Origin: Pholiota molesta
Lineage: Eukaryota > Basidiomycota > Agaricomycetes > Agaricales > Strophariaceae
Length of the DNA: 64,000 nt
Direction of reading: 5' to 3'
Assembly (NCBI GenBank): GCA_014925825.1
Contig: JACGCK010000153.1
Span: forward strand, 44,909-108,908
This document shows positions 1 to 16,002 of this stretch, piece after piece. The notes under the pieces are model-generated. The model was not told the DNA's origin, ran no database searches, and was given only the letters and a program-made list of their open reading frames with translations. Every line of letters begins with the position of its first letter. Positions within the stretch are counted from its first letter, which is position 1. Both the position numbers and the translations under genes were made by a program.

Positions 1-1673
1 ACACTCGACAGAAAAAACACTCCAATTCTCCACCGGCTACTCAGCACACAGAGAAAATACGTGACTGCTAAGGTGCGCAAGGTGCACCGCAGGATCAAGA
101 AGGTGGTGTCGAAGCGTGTCTTAACACCTGTGGAAAAAGCTTTGCGCACTGAACGCCGTCGGAAAGCTCGTGAGTCACTCAAGACTGATCTCCAGGCTTG
201 TCGCGAGCTTGTAACGGCTGAGGCTGTAAAGCTTCGGGAGAAGCATGGCGGCCACTCTGTTGAATTCTACCGCAAGGCTATTTTACAAGAAGGCCGCCTC
301 AAGCAAGGTCGCAAGGTTAGTCCGTGGAATGGCTGGGTGTATCTTGAAGGTATCCGTCTAAACGACGGTGAGTATTTTTTAGAATTCATGTTCTTACTCT
401 ATGCTCATGTATACTTAGGTGCCGAGGATGGTAAGCGCTTGAAAGCACACGAAATTACGAAGATAGCAAAAGAATCATGGGATAAAATGTCCCCGACGAA
501 CGACTTGCTGCCGCTGCTCCTGGCGTTGCAAAAATCATCGAGGAGCGAGAGGCGAAGACTCTTGGAGTTCGTAATGCGCCTCTTTCTGCTTATCACGACA
601 CTCGACGAACACTGGAGTTGCTGGATCATGAGGTACGTGTATGATGTGAATTCTTAAAAGCTAGATGCTGACTATTTGTTACTTAGATCAGGGCGCTTCA
701 TGCACGCACCTCAACGGAGGTCCTGCTAGTTGCTGTCCGCAAGTCCAATGATCATTACAATGCACCCGCAGTTCTTGTCACCAGCCAACGGGTGCTGGAT
801 TTCTTCGACATATCCGTTAAGGAAAATCTGCCCGATTTCGCGCTCAAATTCGAAGCCTTTAGTTTGTCGGGGGTACAAGGTAGATTCTATTCTTCTATAT
901 ATTCCTATAGGTCATTAACCATCATCTTTTAGGTGTTGTAGGGAATTATGTGCAGACTACTCTACAGTTGAAATCACAGTTGGCATCTGTAATTCTTGAG
1001 AAACTCCGTACGAATTTTTACCATACCTACGTTTCTACCTCAGTGCTCACTGACATTGGACTCAGGCACCGTCGCGGGCATGCCTGTCCCCCGAATGTAC
1101 TATTCTGGGTTCGACACGGCAATCACGGCTAAGTATGCCGTCATCCTTGAGTGTTGGCCATTGGAGAAATTCTGCTCACCTAGTGACATCGCCTCTCGGA
1201 ATGAACTGAATGTTCTCTTGACCGCTTTTCAGTCGGGTGCAACTCGTTTCCGGAAGCTTTCGTCCATGGAGTTTGAGCTTTGGACAACACGGCGTCTTGC
1301 AGACACCACTCAGACATCGGCTACACAACAAAATTCTGATGCCACTGGTACCACCGACGCCACTGGGAATATGGACACCAACGCCACTGAGAATGTGAAC
1401 GCCACTACGAACGCTGCGCACCCACAGCCTTCCCCATTTGCGCCGCATATGTCTGCTTCCAGCAACGGCAATGACGAGAACACTCCGCCGCCGCAATCCA
1501 CCACTCCTCTCATCCCTGCCAAGCGCAAGGCTACTGGTGCCCCACTTCAGATCATTACCTACAACTCCGGGGTTACAACTGCTGATGGAACTAACTTGGG
1601 CGTTGTCAAGAAACCGCGGAAGCCACGCAAAGACAAGGGGCAGCCAAGGGGGCCAAGGGCGAAGAAGGCCTAG
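1..1673 (+). CDS. Uncharacterised agaricomycete-expanded protein, 5' partial, one frame break
   Basis: The reading frame is open from base 1, so the gene starts before the window. Five exons fit: 1-367, 419-632, 687-879, 933-1007 and 1066-1673, each intron with GT..AG ends and 51-58 bases long. The first part (SPWNGWVYLEGIRLND...GKRLKAHEITKIAKESWDKMS) resembles the HMG-box-like start of a large agaricomycete family of unknown function. The middle (LHARTSTEVLLVAVRKSN, FALKFEAFSLSGVQG) and the end (MYYSGFDTAITAKYAVILE, SRNELNVLLTAFQSG) match the same family as I remember it. The tail is Thr/Ala-rich and ends in a basic stretch (KKPRKPRKDKG). In exon 2 the frame breaks near 496-498: a missing base after ATG-TCC-CCG-AC would restore ERLAAAAPGVAKIIEERE and the rest. 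It is either a recent pseudogene or an indel error. No biochemical role is known to me. Confidence 0.7.
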
Positions 1674-2066
1674 ACATTGACCAACTTATGTTACATAGAA
1701 TATCAAGTCAATTAATTCATCTATTGCGAAAGAGCTACGGAATTGAACTTGAACAGAGCAACAACTTGACGAAGACATGGATAAGTGGCCAAGGTGGCAA
1801 GATAAATAGTGAAGAATGACAACACAGACAGTGACAGAGAACACGTAGCAATACAAATTACCGGAGAAATGATGCAATAGAGGTAGAGAATATGAGGATT
1901 AAAAAAATCGTGTATGAAAAGCGGGAAGATTGGGACACCAACATAACATCAGCGAGGGACGCGGAGTCCGTGTCCAGGACAAAGGCGCGGCGCCGACGTC
2001 CTGCTGAGAACATATCACCTGCATGATACCAGTTGCTAAGGCTGCAAGCGAGGCCTGAGTGGCGAG
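1674..2066. other. Intergenic, no gene seen
   Basis: AT-rich spacer after the first gene. No ORF with recognisable protein character on either strand. Confidence 0.6.
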
Positions 2067-2740
2067 AAGTCTGTTGGGCATTGTGAGACCCTGAGCAATG
2101 GGGGGGAGAGTGGGAGGTACCTATTGATAAGTTAACCGAAGGGAAAGTTGCGGAAACACGGTTTTCGAGGGGAAGATCGGGAGCTCGATGTAACGTCAGC
2201 GCAACGTAACCTCAGCGAGCCACTCGGACTCCGTGTCCAGGACAAGCAAGGCCCCGGCAGCGAGAAGTCTGTTGGGCGTTGTGAGACCCTGAGCCACGGG
2301 GCATGAGAGAGTGGGAAATACCTTTTCATAAGTTAACCAAAGGGAAAGGTATGGAAACGCCGTTTCAAAGGGGTGATGGGAAGCACAGTCGGCGAAAATA
2401 CACCGTGGGCGGAGTCGGCAGACAAGCGAAGGTACGTAGTACGTATTCTGTTGCCCGTTGTCAGACCTGAGAAACGGGGAAGGGGGAGAGTTATGCGTAC
2501 CTATTGATAAGTTAACCGAAGGGAAGGGTTTCGGCGCATTGGAAACACCGCTTTCAAGGGGTGGTGGGAAGGAGAGCTGGCACCGAGGGGCAGAAGCAGA
2601 TGTGGGGATTGAAGGGGTCCGTTTCCTGTTGCTCGTTGTCAGACACTGAGGACCGGGGAAGGGGGAGAGTAGGACATACCAATAGGGTGCATTAATAAGT
2701 TACGCAGGGGGTAAAGAGAAGCATGTGAGCGCGTTGGGGT
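2067..2740. repeat. Degenerate tandem repeat, four units of about 180-200 bases
   Basis: Four successive copies begin near 2067, 2266, 2447 and 2624. Each has a version of TCTGTTGGGCGTTGTGAGAC, then GGGGAGAGTGGGA, then ATTGATAAGTTAACCGAAGG, then GGAAACACCGCTTTCAAGGG. The copies differ by substitutions and small indels, and the fourth is the most diverged and shorter. No coding function is visible and the ORFs crossing it are not conserved between units. Confidence 0.8.
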
Positions 2741-4250
2741 GAGGCTGCACGAACACCACGGTGTAGGGATGTTGTTGTCAAAGAGCGGACGGCGTTGGCA
2801 GTGAGGAGGGAACCGCTTGGAAGGCGGGGAGGAGGAGAAGGGCCTACGGAGGCAGACGATGGACCAGCATGGGGACGGGGGCAGAAGTAAGGGTGGGAAA
2901 ACGTCTGTGACAGCGAGGACCTCACCTTATAACGTCCTCGGAGCTTTAGAAACAAACAAGGATCAAGTTGATCAACCTACCATAATGGGAACGCCTGGCA
3001 ACAGGATGACAGCGCGCGCTGTCAAGTGCCTGGGAAATCAACACTCCTAATAATAGCAGCGCTGAAAAGTTCAACATGCACGTGGCCTGGGGCCACGTCA
3101 GCGTAGCGTGCGCGCGCGCAAACGCGCGCATCGAGCAACACATTGGCCAGCGTCTAAGCGCAGGCGAGCGGCGCTCAGACTCGCGGCGCTAGTAACCATG
3201 AGTATGCTTATTATATGGCGCTCTTCAGCGTATGCATTATAACTGCCTGAAAGCGAGCGCGCTCTGTGCATTTCAAAGTATACACAATAGCGCCCCAATG
3301 CGGGGCGCACTGCCTTTGAACTCATCGCGCTATAATCTACATGATATAATGCACATAAGCGCCAAAAAAGCGCCCAGCAGCGGGGCAAATTGCTGCTAAA
3401 GCGCTCACCACCCTACCCCGAGGGCGGGAAAGGCAGGCGGGATGGCGCGGGAAAGGGCGCACGGCCTCACTGGCGCTAGCCGAGGGAAATGATGCGGAGG
3501 GATCCCACGGGAGGGGACGTTATCATATCAATGATGGGAGATGGGATATCTTATCATATCAGCAAAGGGAGGGATCATTATCTCATCTAATTAACTTGGG
3601 TAATATCTTAGAGGGAGCCAGGAATTAGTTGACTATTACTGGGAGTGAGTGGGAATCATGGTTTCCAGGCTAACTGATCTCGGGGATCCCCCCCCCGATT
3701 AACCGGTCTAATTTGACAGTGTTTACGTGATGTCGAGGTGGCTTGAGTGTTGGTTTCACGTCGGTCCTCCAGACTAAGGAGTTGGGATTGCAAGGCACCT
3801 ATTCTGCGCATCGGCAAAGCCTCGCTGCACGCCGCACGGTGATGTTTGAACTCCAATCCGATAATAGATGAGACTAGATCTGATTAGGACTCTAGGAGTA
3901 GCAACATGGATACAGGGTGGCATGAGAATTACGGGCATTAGATGCCGCTTGTGTCTGTCGAGGGTCAGCGCTCAGCGCTCGGCCTTGAAGCTTGAAGCTT
4001 GAAAGAGCTTAGCCTTTAGTCTACCAGAGAACTTACAGACAGTTGTCGAGCAAATGCATAATAGTTGGGGTAGCGGGCGTCTCTTTAAATAAATCGGCTT
4101 CATATTAAGTATGGATAATGCAATCTCGGGCGCTGTCATCTACGTCCACTAAATAAATATTATCAGCTTTCGACTGAATCATACAAAGAGGCTTTCCATT
4201 GAAATCTTCTAGCACTTAAATATTCATGGCTAACCGAGCCCACACGTTCC
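2741..4250. other. Intergenic, low-complexity and repeat-like
   Basis: No supportable gene. The part 3080-3400 is rich in CGCGCG and GGCGC steps. The part 3520-3600 repeats TTATCATATC motifs. Near 3965-4000 a short AGCGCTCAGCGCTC / AAGCTTGAAGCTTG stretch resembles others near 8133-8170, 19135-19170 and 25955-25975, suggesting a small dispersed element. Confidence 0.5.
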
Positions 4251-4571
4251 ATGGCAGCCAGAAACCTTACCATTATTGTGTCCAGCACCGCAGCCGCTCA
4301 TACTACTTCCTCCCCGCACCCCTCAAGCTGCATCGTATACATTAGCTCAACCAGCCTTCCATCCCCAAGCACTTCCCCCGGTCCAGGACATCAGGACCAC
4401 CACCACATTCGCCACATCCTCCGTGGCCACGAATGCGACTCGGACTTCGAGCACCATCGCCGACAACAGTACCGTCTCCCCCGCGCCCACTGCAAACGGC
4501 ACGGTACCAATCTTCACCGGCGTTTTTATCGTCGCGCAGAACGCGACCGCATTGACAGCGCAATGGAATCT

Positions 4572-4660
4572 GGATGTCGTTGCCCACCTTCGAGTCTGAT
4601 TTGTTCCGGCGCTTATTTAGATTTGGGCGCCGCCTGCTATTATTAGAACAACTACGTTCA
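4572..4660 (+). repeat. Dispersed repeat copy, inverted partner at 24735-24812
   Basis: The stretch GATGTCGTTGCCCA...CCGGCGCTTA...ATTTGGGCGCCGCC...TGCTATTATTAGAACA recurs in reverse complement at 24735-24812 with only small differences. It lies in otherwise gene-free DNA in both places. It may be part of a non-autonomous transposable element. Confidence 0.65.
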
Positions 4661-5452
4661 GCGCTGGTCAAGTATCGAGACGGTGATTTGAGGTCTCTGC
4701 TAAGCAAGTCTTGAAAGCCTTTCGTATCATGGATGCTGATCCTCTAGTAGATGCAGAAGACGTTGTTTTTAACCAAGTAGACACTGGGTAAAAAGGTTTT
4801 CGACTGGATAAAAAGGTTCTCCCGAGTCGATGGATTAGGAAAGTTCTTCTCGCTCGGACCGTTATTGCAGATCATGGAAGAGTGTTCCAGAGACTCATTC
4901 TCATAGATCCCGCTCGAGTAGTGTGCCGTTCAGTTGTGTAGATCCGACGTCTCTCAGCTTAACGACGAAATACAACGCAACATGCTCCTTTACGGGCATT
5001 AATTGCCGCCTCCAGAGAACTACGCTGAACTACGCCATAGTTGTGCGTTTTGAGAATCCGATTTGCGTTTATACAAGACTCATTTCCTGAAGTAGTAGTG
5101 CCGTTGGATTTTGCATTGCTTTCAAGAGAGCTCGCCATTCATTGCATATTGAACGTAGAATATTTGAATACTTATACAATGAAGCCTCTTGACGGTGAAA
5201 GTTGGCCGTAATGGACGATAATCACCAGGTAATCATCCAAAAAGATGCCTCAAACTTGAGCTTGGCAGATAAATTGGTTCTTTTCGGAGAAGTGGGCATC
5301 GAAACATCAGCGCTTCAGTTTCATCTTCTGCGTACAGATCACCTAGAGTATAAGAAAGTATAAGAAGCAACCAAGCCATCTTTGTCTCCCAGTCTTATTC
5401 CCAATCCTTCCTAGAACCGTCTCTCAAAGTCACTCTTTTGAATCCCTTCGCT
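4661..5452. other. Intergenic, upstream region of the GPI-type gene
   Basis: No gene seen. The last 100 bases are the likely promoter and leader of the secreted protein gene beginning at 5453. No clear TATA box was found. Confidence 0.5.
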
Positions 5453-6187
5453 ATGAGATATTCTTTATCATCGATCTTAGTCGCTGCAGTTCTGGTTATC
5501 TGCCATGTGAACGCATTGTGAGTGGTTGATAAAAATTCGGACCTGTTGCATTGACTAAACACATCCCAGGACGATCACCTCTGCTACTACTAGTCCGACG
5601 TCTGCGCATGCGACTACGACTGCCAGTTGCATCGTCTTAGCCCCAGGGGCCACCGGAACTGGAAACATCTGCCAGTCCTCCGCCACTACCAGCCCTACCT
5701 CTGTAGCAACATCCAGTACCGGCGTCAGCGTCAGCACCACCCGCACCACCTCACCAACCACCACATCCAGAACCACGCATGTATCTAGTACCGCTTCCGC
5801 CACCACCACCAAACCTACCGGTTGTATCACCCTCCCCGCAGGCGCCGTAGGCACGGGCAATATTTGCTCCACGTCGACGGCAACTAGTACTTCGTCGCGC
5901 ACGACGACGGTGACTAGCAGCACCAGCACCAGCAGCACCCGGTCTACCTTAACTATTTCCCTCAGCTCTACCACCACCCCGCTACTGTTATTGCTCCCCT
6001 TATTACAGGGTTGACCACTACGCCGATAGCGCCGTTGTTGGCACAAACGACTGCCTCTACTACGGGCGATGGGACAGGGAATACATCGGACAACTCAGCC
6101 AATGTGTCCAGTGCTTTAGCAGCGAAGGGGGGGATAAGCGCCGTGCTTTTGGTCGTTGCTACTAGTCTCGCCGCTCTGGTCTTCTAA
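5453..6187 (+). CDS. Secreted Ser/Thr-rich protein with probable GPI anchor
   Basis: The ATG at 5453 opens a signal peptide (MRYSLSSILVAAVLVICHVNA). A first intron follows at 5518-5569 (GTGAGT...CCCAG). The body is dominated by Thr and Ser, as in O-mannosylated cell-wall proteins. It holds two copies of a Cys-bounded motif, CIVLAPGATGTGNIC and CITLPAGAVGTGNIC, about 65 residues apart. The last 20 residues (GGISAVLLVVATSLAALVF) are a hydrophobic tail preceded by small residues, as at a GPI attachment site. To reach that tail the frame must change once. The best explanation is a 56-base intron at 5910-5965 (GTGACT...CTCAG, with a TTAAC branch-like site); a one-base deletion near 5980 is the alternative. 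A related broken gene on the other strand at 25007-25555 has the same start and intron position. Function is unknown; likely cell surface. Confidence 0.7.
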
Positions 6188-8662
6188 ATTATTCCATTTT
6201 TATTTTTGCCATGGCGAAGTTAACATGGATGGACATCAGTCACATCACAATACCATACGAGCATTAGATAGTGTCGAAGCTCCTATGCAGATCAAAGATC
6301 CTTGTAGAGGTGTGGACAATCCTAGGATGTTTAAGCTCATTGGTGAAGTAGTGGATAAGGAGCTCTGCTAAATATCCAAATCATGGATGGATAGAAGGGC
6401 CTTTGAATCCAGAATGCTCGAAGCGGTAACCACAACTCGCATCGATGAATGCATAATGAGAGCCATCTGCCATCTTAACGAGTTCTAGAGGCGCAGCCCT
6501 CTCCCGCAATGGCTAACAGTCGCAACTTGAACACGCAGCCTCTGTTACACAAAACATGGGGCAGTTCTTGCAAAGTTGCAACTGTGAGCCATTGCTAGAG
6601 AAAGCCATCTACGCATCGCGTTGCACTTGGACAGTGGCCCATTGCTTCTGACATGCACATCACCAATCGTACCTCTCCCGCGCGCAGCGCCTGATTGCGC
6701 GCATCGCGGCGAGCGCGTGACAGTGGACTACCACCCGGAGCGCCTAGCGACGAGCCAAAGTACTCTCCGCAGATCGGGTCGGCAGCGCAGAACAATACGT
6801 TCCCAGCTTCCGCACGCCGGCGCTGGGTATGGACAAGGGAATCGAAGCGAAACGTGTGATGAGTGGAAGGATGAATACCGGGCAAAGGGAGTTGCATTAT
6901 GGATGCTGTCGGCGCGGGGCAAGTTCGCGTGGCGGGGCTACACCGATGTTGAGGATGGCGACGCCATCTTTATACGCACGTCCTATTATGCCTGTGATAA
7001 CGCCGGCGGCGCCACTGAAAATTCATGTCGGCCGTCGCCATCGCTGGCGTCTCGAGGAGGCGGTGGAACGTATGTAACCTTTGAGACTTACCTGCGCACT
7101 CTGCTCGTTTGAGTTGACATATCCTCGAGTTGGCAAGGCGCTGGGAGGGAGTAAATATCCGGAGTGGAGGTGGCATATGCCATCGTGAATCATGGCAATG
7201 ATCCTGCAGATGTATGCTGTTGGAACTTGGATGTTGGAAGGCGTCAGTGCAGTAACTGGAAGGTAAATAAACAAGCCACCATTGGGCACCTTTTAGATCT
7301 CTTGCAGCGCAGGTCTTCCCTTCATCACCCATCCCCTTGCCAGTCCCTTGGGCATCATCAACGTCTGTTATGAGTTACCAGCGGTTGTTTCGCAGAGTGT
7401 GAGGCGTGGAGGTAAAGTTGGGCCCGACTGGAGAGCAGAACTTGTTGGCAGACTGCGACTCGATATGTTGCGGATAGCCGGCCCGGCTAGAGAGCATTTA
7501 GGAAGATTGGGACGACGTTGGGACGACGAGAAGCGAGCTCAAAGCGAGCTAAGTCTTCCCGGTGAAGCCAGCACGTCTGCTCGGCGGCCCTCCGCGAGGC
7601 GAGCATTGCTGGGTCCGTGGATTAATGTGGGGAATGTGATGTTGCGTGCCCTCTGCAACCAACTGCACGGCCTAGAGGTGGTCATGAGGCAATATCAGCC
7701 GCATCACAACGCTGAGTGCACAGTCGATGAATAAGGGGAGGGTTCAAGAAGGGTTTCCACTAATATATAGCGAGTGACCCTGACTATTAAACGGTCAGTA
7801 CGCGTTCCACCAACACGCGTTGCAATATTCCTCGACGCGTACATACACTTGCTCTACTACCCACGGCAAATTTAAGCCTGAGTTAGGATGTTTATATCGA
7901 CTTACCATGTACACATACGATATTCAGCCCCGGAGGATAGAAGGCAAGTGAGAAACCAGGTGGATAGCCACAGAAGTTGGCAATTAGACGTGTCGAAACA
8001 CAGAATACTTTCAGTCGGCATTCATGGTGATTAGTCGCGCAGGACGGGTTGATGATCAGACACAGAAGGGTTTTGGAAGGGTTAATTGAACTGTGACATG
8101 AGTGATATCGATACATACGCGCGCGACACACAGATGAGCGCTGAGCGCTGAGCTTGAGTACTGAGTAGTCACAATCAGCGCCGGTAATTTCTTCGCCCCA
8201 ATGCTCAGCGTTCGAAATTTGCCCTTGTTTCCACTGGATCCATGGAGAGATATTTGGACCCGAGAATGTTGCGCAATTACGCGGGGTTTTATCCTTGTCG
8301 CCGTATGCGGCACCGCTGAAATTGCCTGTCCAGCACAGCGAGCTGTGCGGAGACATATATTGTTTGGGGCATGAGCTCATGCCGCAGCTGTACTTTAGGT
8401 GACCAGAGTCTCTATGGAAAGTAGACTAGTACCATCATCCCAATATTTTTTTTAGATATCAAATTTCCAACAGCGTTGTGAAACATATCTGTATTGATTT
8501 TTTTTTCATGTTGGATTAATTATCGCACATACATCCCACATACCGTGGTATAGATTATAAGATAGCTTCACGAATAAAAATGAATGAGCACCATCTTATT
8601 TAAATAATGGCCATAGCTTTCAATGAATTCTCGTCATAGTTCTCCCACCTCCCATCTCAATA
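6188..8662. other. Long intergenic stretch, no gene supported
   Basis: Several 60-160 codon ORFs overlap on both strands at 6600-7730 and 7890-8380, but none has domain character, splice-consistent extensions or conserved motifs that I recognise. Near 8133-8170 there is a short repeat of GAGCGCTGAGCGCTGAGC type. Poly-T tracts occur near 8445 and 8500. Confidence 0.5.
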
Positions 8663-9920
8663 TCAGTTCCGGGTTCGGTCCAGTTCCATCAGAGAATGAG
8701 TTCCCGATGTTGAGCTCGTGCACTGTTGTCGGATAGTTGTGAGCGATGGGTCTGTGTCTATCATTTGCTTCTTGGCCTTCGGCCCATTGGCGAATTTTAT
8801 TGACGACCTATGGTCCACCGTCCAATCGAGTTCGCCTTTGGTATTCAGCCTACCCGGATGATAACGATGGAAAAGATGATGCCGCTTATGGGCGTCGCCT
8901 GCATTATTCGGACAAAGGGTGAGCTTTAACCTCAATTCCGATTTAAACGAAGGCCTACCACTTGGGCCATAAATTCGAGCGCTTGGCTTCCACTGAGAAG
9001 GGTAACATTATATATGAAGAGGTATGCCGCGTTTATCGCCCACTTTCAATCAGAATCTTGACGATAGGCATGAGCGATGATGTCGACGTTCCAAGGACAG
9101 CCCTCGTTTTTCGGTCGACTTGCCAGATGCGGAATGCAAGAAGTGCTGATAAAAGAAAGAATGTCGAGTCAGTTCCTGCAATACAATTAGGATTACACTG
9201 GATGATACTTACAGGTGGCAACGGCGTTGCACAAAGACTCAAAGTAAAGATTGCTGCCACCAGCTCTTCTGTTCCTTTACAGTGGTCTGTGGGTGGTGGG
9301 CGAAAACCCACATGACATACGTTCCTGAAACTAGAAGCAGGCTCGGCCACAGCGGCTGTGGGATAAAATCATAGAACTTACCAGCACTTCCAAGTGAGAG
9401 GAGAACTGGTAGAATAACAATCCAAATTCTCCTTCCCCATACAATCCAGCAGCGATAACTCTGCATGAAGTGTCTTCATCTTTTTATGCTCTTGCCTATA
9501 ATGAGAGGACTTACAACGAAGGAATCACCAATTAATAGTTGGGAGATCAGAATGCAGTGCTTGGCTGAAAACAGCTTTGTAGAAGTGTCGGCTAGGAAGG
9601 CAATTCGAGCTGCTCTGTCGTTGTGAAGGAAAGCCACAAAGACGTTCGCCGTGTCCACACACAGCTGTGCCGTTGCAAGAAGGATCATCGCCACCGCCGT
9701 GATCGTCATCGGGAGATTGAGAGTGGCGATCTTGAGGGACTGGCGCTGCGCGAATACATATGCTGAGACGATAAAAAGCGTCAAGTACATGCTGGAGAAG
9801 GAAGCGTCAGACCTCGCGAAACTGATTTGATGGGCAGTCTTAGTGATATTAAAACATACCATAGAACCCCGCCTCGACAACAAGGCCTGAAAGTTCAGCA
9901 GTATCGATCTGAAAGCCCAT
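8663..9920 (-). CDS. Basidiomycete multi-span membrane protein, several frame breaks (possible pseudogene)
   Basis: The gene starts at an ATG at 9920-9918 (MGFQIDTAELSGLVVEAGFY). Its exons give hydrophobic spans: MYLTLFIVSAYVFAQ, NLPMTITAVAMILLATAQL, SAKHCILISQLLIGDSFV, RRIWIVILPVLLSLGSAG, SLCNAVATSLLAFRIW, INAAYLFIYNVTLLSG and ISGIIFSIVIIRVGL. This is the pattern of a very common agaricomycete seven-span family of unknown function, with the signature YRCWIVWGRR after the third span. Introns have good ends. The protein is readable only if single-base breaks are corrected: a lost G at the exon 1 end (9860), an extra T near 9241-9243, a lost base near 9036 and one near 8845. The residues stay conserved across each break, so indel errors are as likely as true decay. 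Confidence 0.7.
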
Positions 9921-14048
<4,128 letters not shown>

Positions 14049-14158
14049 GTTGAACCTAGCACTTCGTTCAAACAAGTACAATTTGTATCAATTTGTATCA
14101 GAAAGCCATTTTGTCACATTTTTGTCCTAAGTATCATACAAGGTGGTCGCAGTTGATC

Positions 14159-15440
14159 TTACGCTGCATCGACTGGGTTCCATGAAATTGCGCCAGCCGT
14201 ACCCTGGTCGAGAGCATCAATTCTCGCCATCTGCTCAGGCGACAGCTCGAAGTCGTAGACATTTGCATTAGACACTACCCTTTCGGGCTTGGAAGACTTT
14301 GGTAACGGCACAAATCTAGTATTCGTGTTAAAAATCGAACTGCGTAATACTTATTAGAGACATTTTAACGACGTACCCTCGCTGAAGCGACCAGCGTACG
14401 AGGACTTGAGGAACTTCTTTATTTACCTGAAAGCGTCATTTTATCAGATGGACGCGCAATTCGTAAACACAATAAATACGGTACCTCTTTTGCTACTTCC
14501 TGGAGCACGGGATTATCGAATTTGGCTCGGATGAGAGGGCAGTACGCCTGTGTAACGGTTCCGTGTGCTTTGTCCCATTCCACAATGTCCTTTTGCTGAC
14601 AGAATGGCTGGAGCTGAATTTCCTAGACATGTTAGCACATCAATTTGGGCTTGAGCACGCCCACGCACCTCAACCTGATTGACAGCGGGTAACTCATATC
14701 CGGCTTCTTTAATTTCTTCAAGGTGTCTGACCGCACTAGACGATGTTGGTAGTTGTAAGCTACAGCAATAAATAAGAAAACTCACTAGTTAGAGACGCCC
14801 ACACTCCGTATTTTACCTGCAGCTTTTGCATCTAAAAGAGCTTTGTATGCCTGAAGCCGTTTTTCCTTTCCAGAATATCCATCGTGTATGAGATAAAGAT
14901 CGATGTACGCTATAAGAGAGCGAAATGTGAACATCGCAGGACGTATTATGCAAGTCATCCTCACATAAGCCTAGTTTCTTCAAGGAGGTGTCCACTGTAT
15001 TAGCCGTATTATCATGAAGATTTGAAGCAATTTTTGTGGCTGATATTTTCATAGGGATGAGTAACTCGACATGAATATTTATTGGATATATGACTTACTG
15101 ATGAATATTTCCTCTCTTTTCAACCCGCTGTTGCGCACGGCTTCCCCGACGCCTTCTTCGTTTCCATACATTTCGGCAGTATCGACATGTCTAAATTTTA
15201 TATTCAGCTTATTCAAGGCAACCGCGGACGTTGATTGATGGATATACCGATATCCATGCTCAAAAGCAGCCTCGCAAGCTGGAATAACGTTCTCGTTCAG
15301 GTACACCCCAAGCCCAAGGAGGGGCATATCATATCCTTCGTGAAAGTTGTCAATATCCTTTCAAAATGGAGGGTATATAAAGACAATGCTGCTGCACCTG
15401 AGGATAGCTTGATCGTCGAAGCAATGGAGAGAGGCGACAT
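14159..15440 (-). CDS. Aldo/keto reductase (AKR superfamily)
   Basis: NAD(P)H-dependent reduction of aldehydes or ketones in the cytosol. The start is the ATG at 15440 (MSPLSIASTIKLSSG), joined by an intron of about 100 bases to YDMPLLGLGVYLNENV. The catalytic tetrad is visible: Asp and Tyr in HVDTAEMYGNEEGVGEAVR, Lys in the KISATKIASN segment, and His in YIDLYLIHDGYSG. Further family blocks are GKIRSVGVSN, YELPAVNQVE, QLQPFCQQKDIVEWDK, VLVRWSLQRGFVPLPKSS (cofactor phosphate-binding region) and the C-terminus ISWNPVDAA. All introns are short and have consensus ends except the junction around 15055-15110, between REEIFI and KISATK. There the acceptor seems to have lost a base or two. Tail to tail with the GMC gene and head to head with the FAD oxidase gene at 16003. 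Confidence 0.9.
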
Positions 15441-16002
15441 GGTGACAGATGAGACTGGAAAGAAACGGTAAGCAATCTGTCAGTTGTCGAATAATAAGTA
15501 CTGGAGTGCACTCGCGTCATAGTGAGATATTGATCAGTAATCGTTTGATGAAGGATCAAATGCATTCCGCATCGAAAATACTGTGGGTCTCATGCTAGTC
15601 TCTACATAGATAGAACCTGCGAAGGTATGAAACCGGCATCAGGCACCCTCCACAGGATGGAAAGCTTCCACTGAGTAAAATTCACACACCACATGCACCC
15701 AGTAAATCTCTACAGATTTGACCACGAATCAATTGAGCCAGAGGCTCCATATTTGACACACTCATCAATCAGGATTGCCACAACGATTATGAAAAGCCTG
15801 CTTGCGGATTAAAATACAACAGAGCCTTTCAGCGAGTGACTAATCTTTTGTTTATCATGGTTCACGAGCCTTCCGTTTTTCCGAAAACATACTGACAATG
15901 ATCAATGATCCAGCTTCCATGCCAGTTAGCTAAATATCGCCGCATTCTGATTTCTACAATAGTCAAAAATCAGTGCACTTTCAAACCTAATTAGACTGTA
16001 GC
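15441..16002. promoter_or_regulatory. Divergent intergenic region between the AKR and FAD-oxidase genes
   Basis: About 560 bases between two divergent start codons, so it must hold both promoters. No TATA box or repeated operator could be singled out. Confidence 0.4.

Noticed and set aside
4251..4646. Ser/Thr-rich ORFs near 4251-4646
   Set aside because: Start codons are weak, no signal peptide or splice partner was seen, and the end overlaps a dispersed repeat. A remnant of a secreted protein gene is possible but not supported.
6621..7112. 163-codon ORF with protein-like look
   Set aside because: Equally long ORFs occupy the other strand and frames, with no recognisable motif or intron signals.
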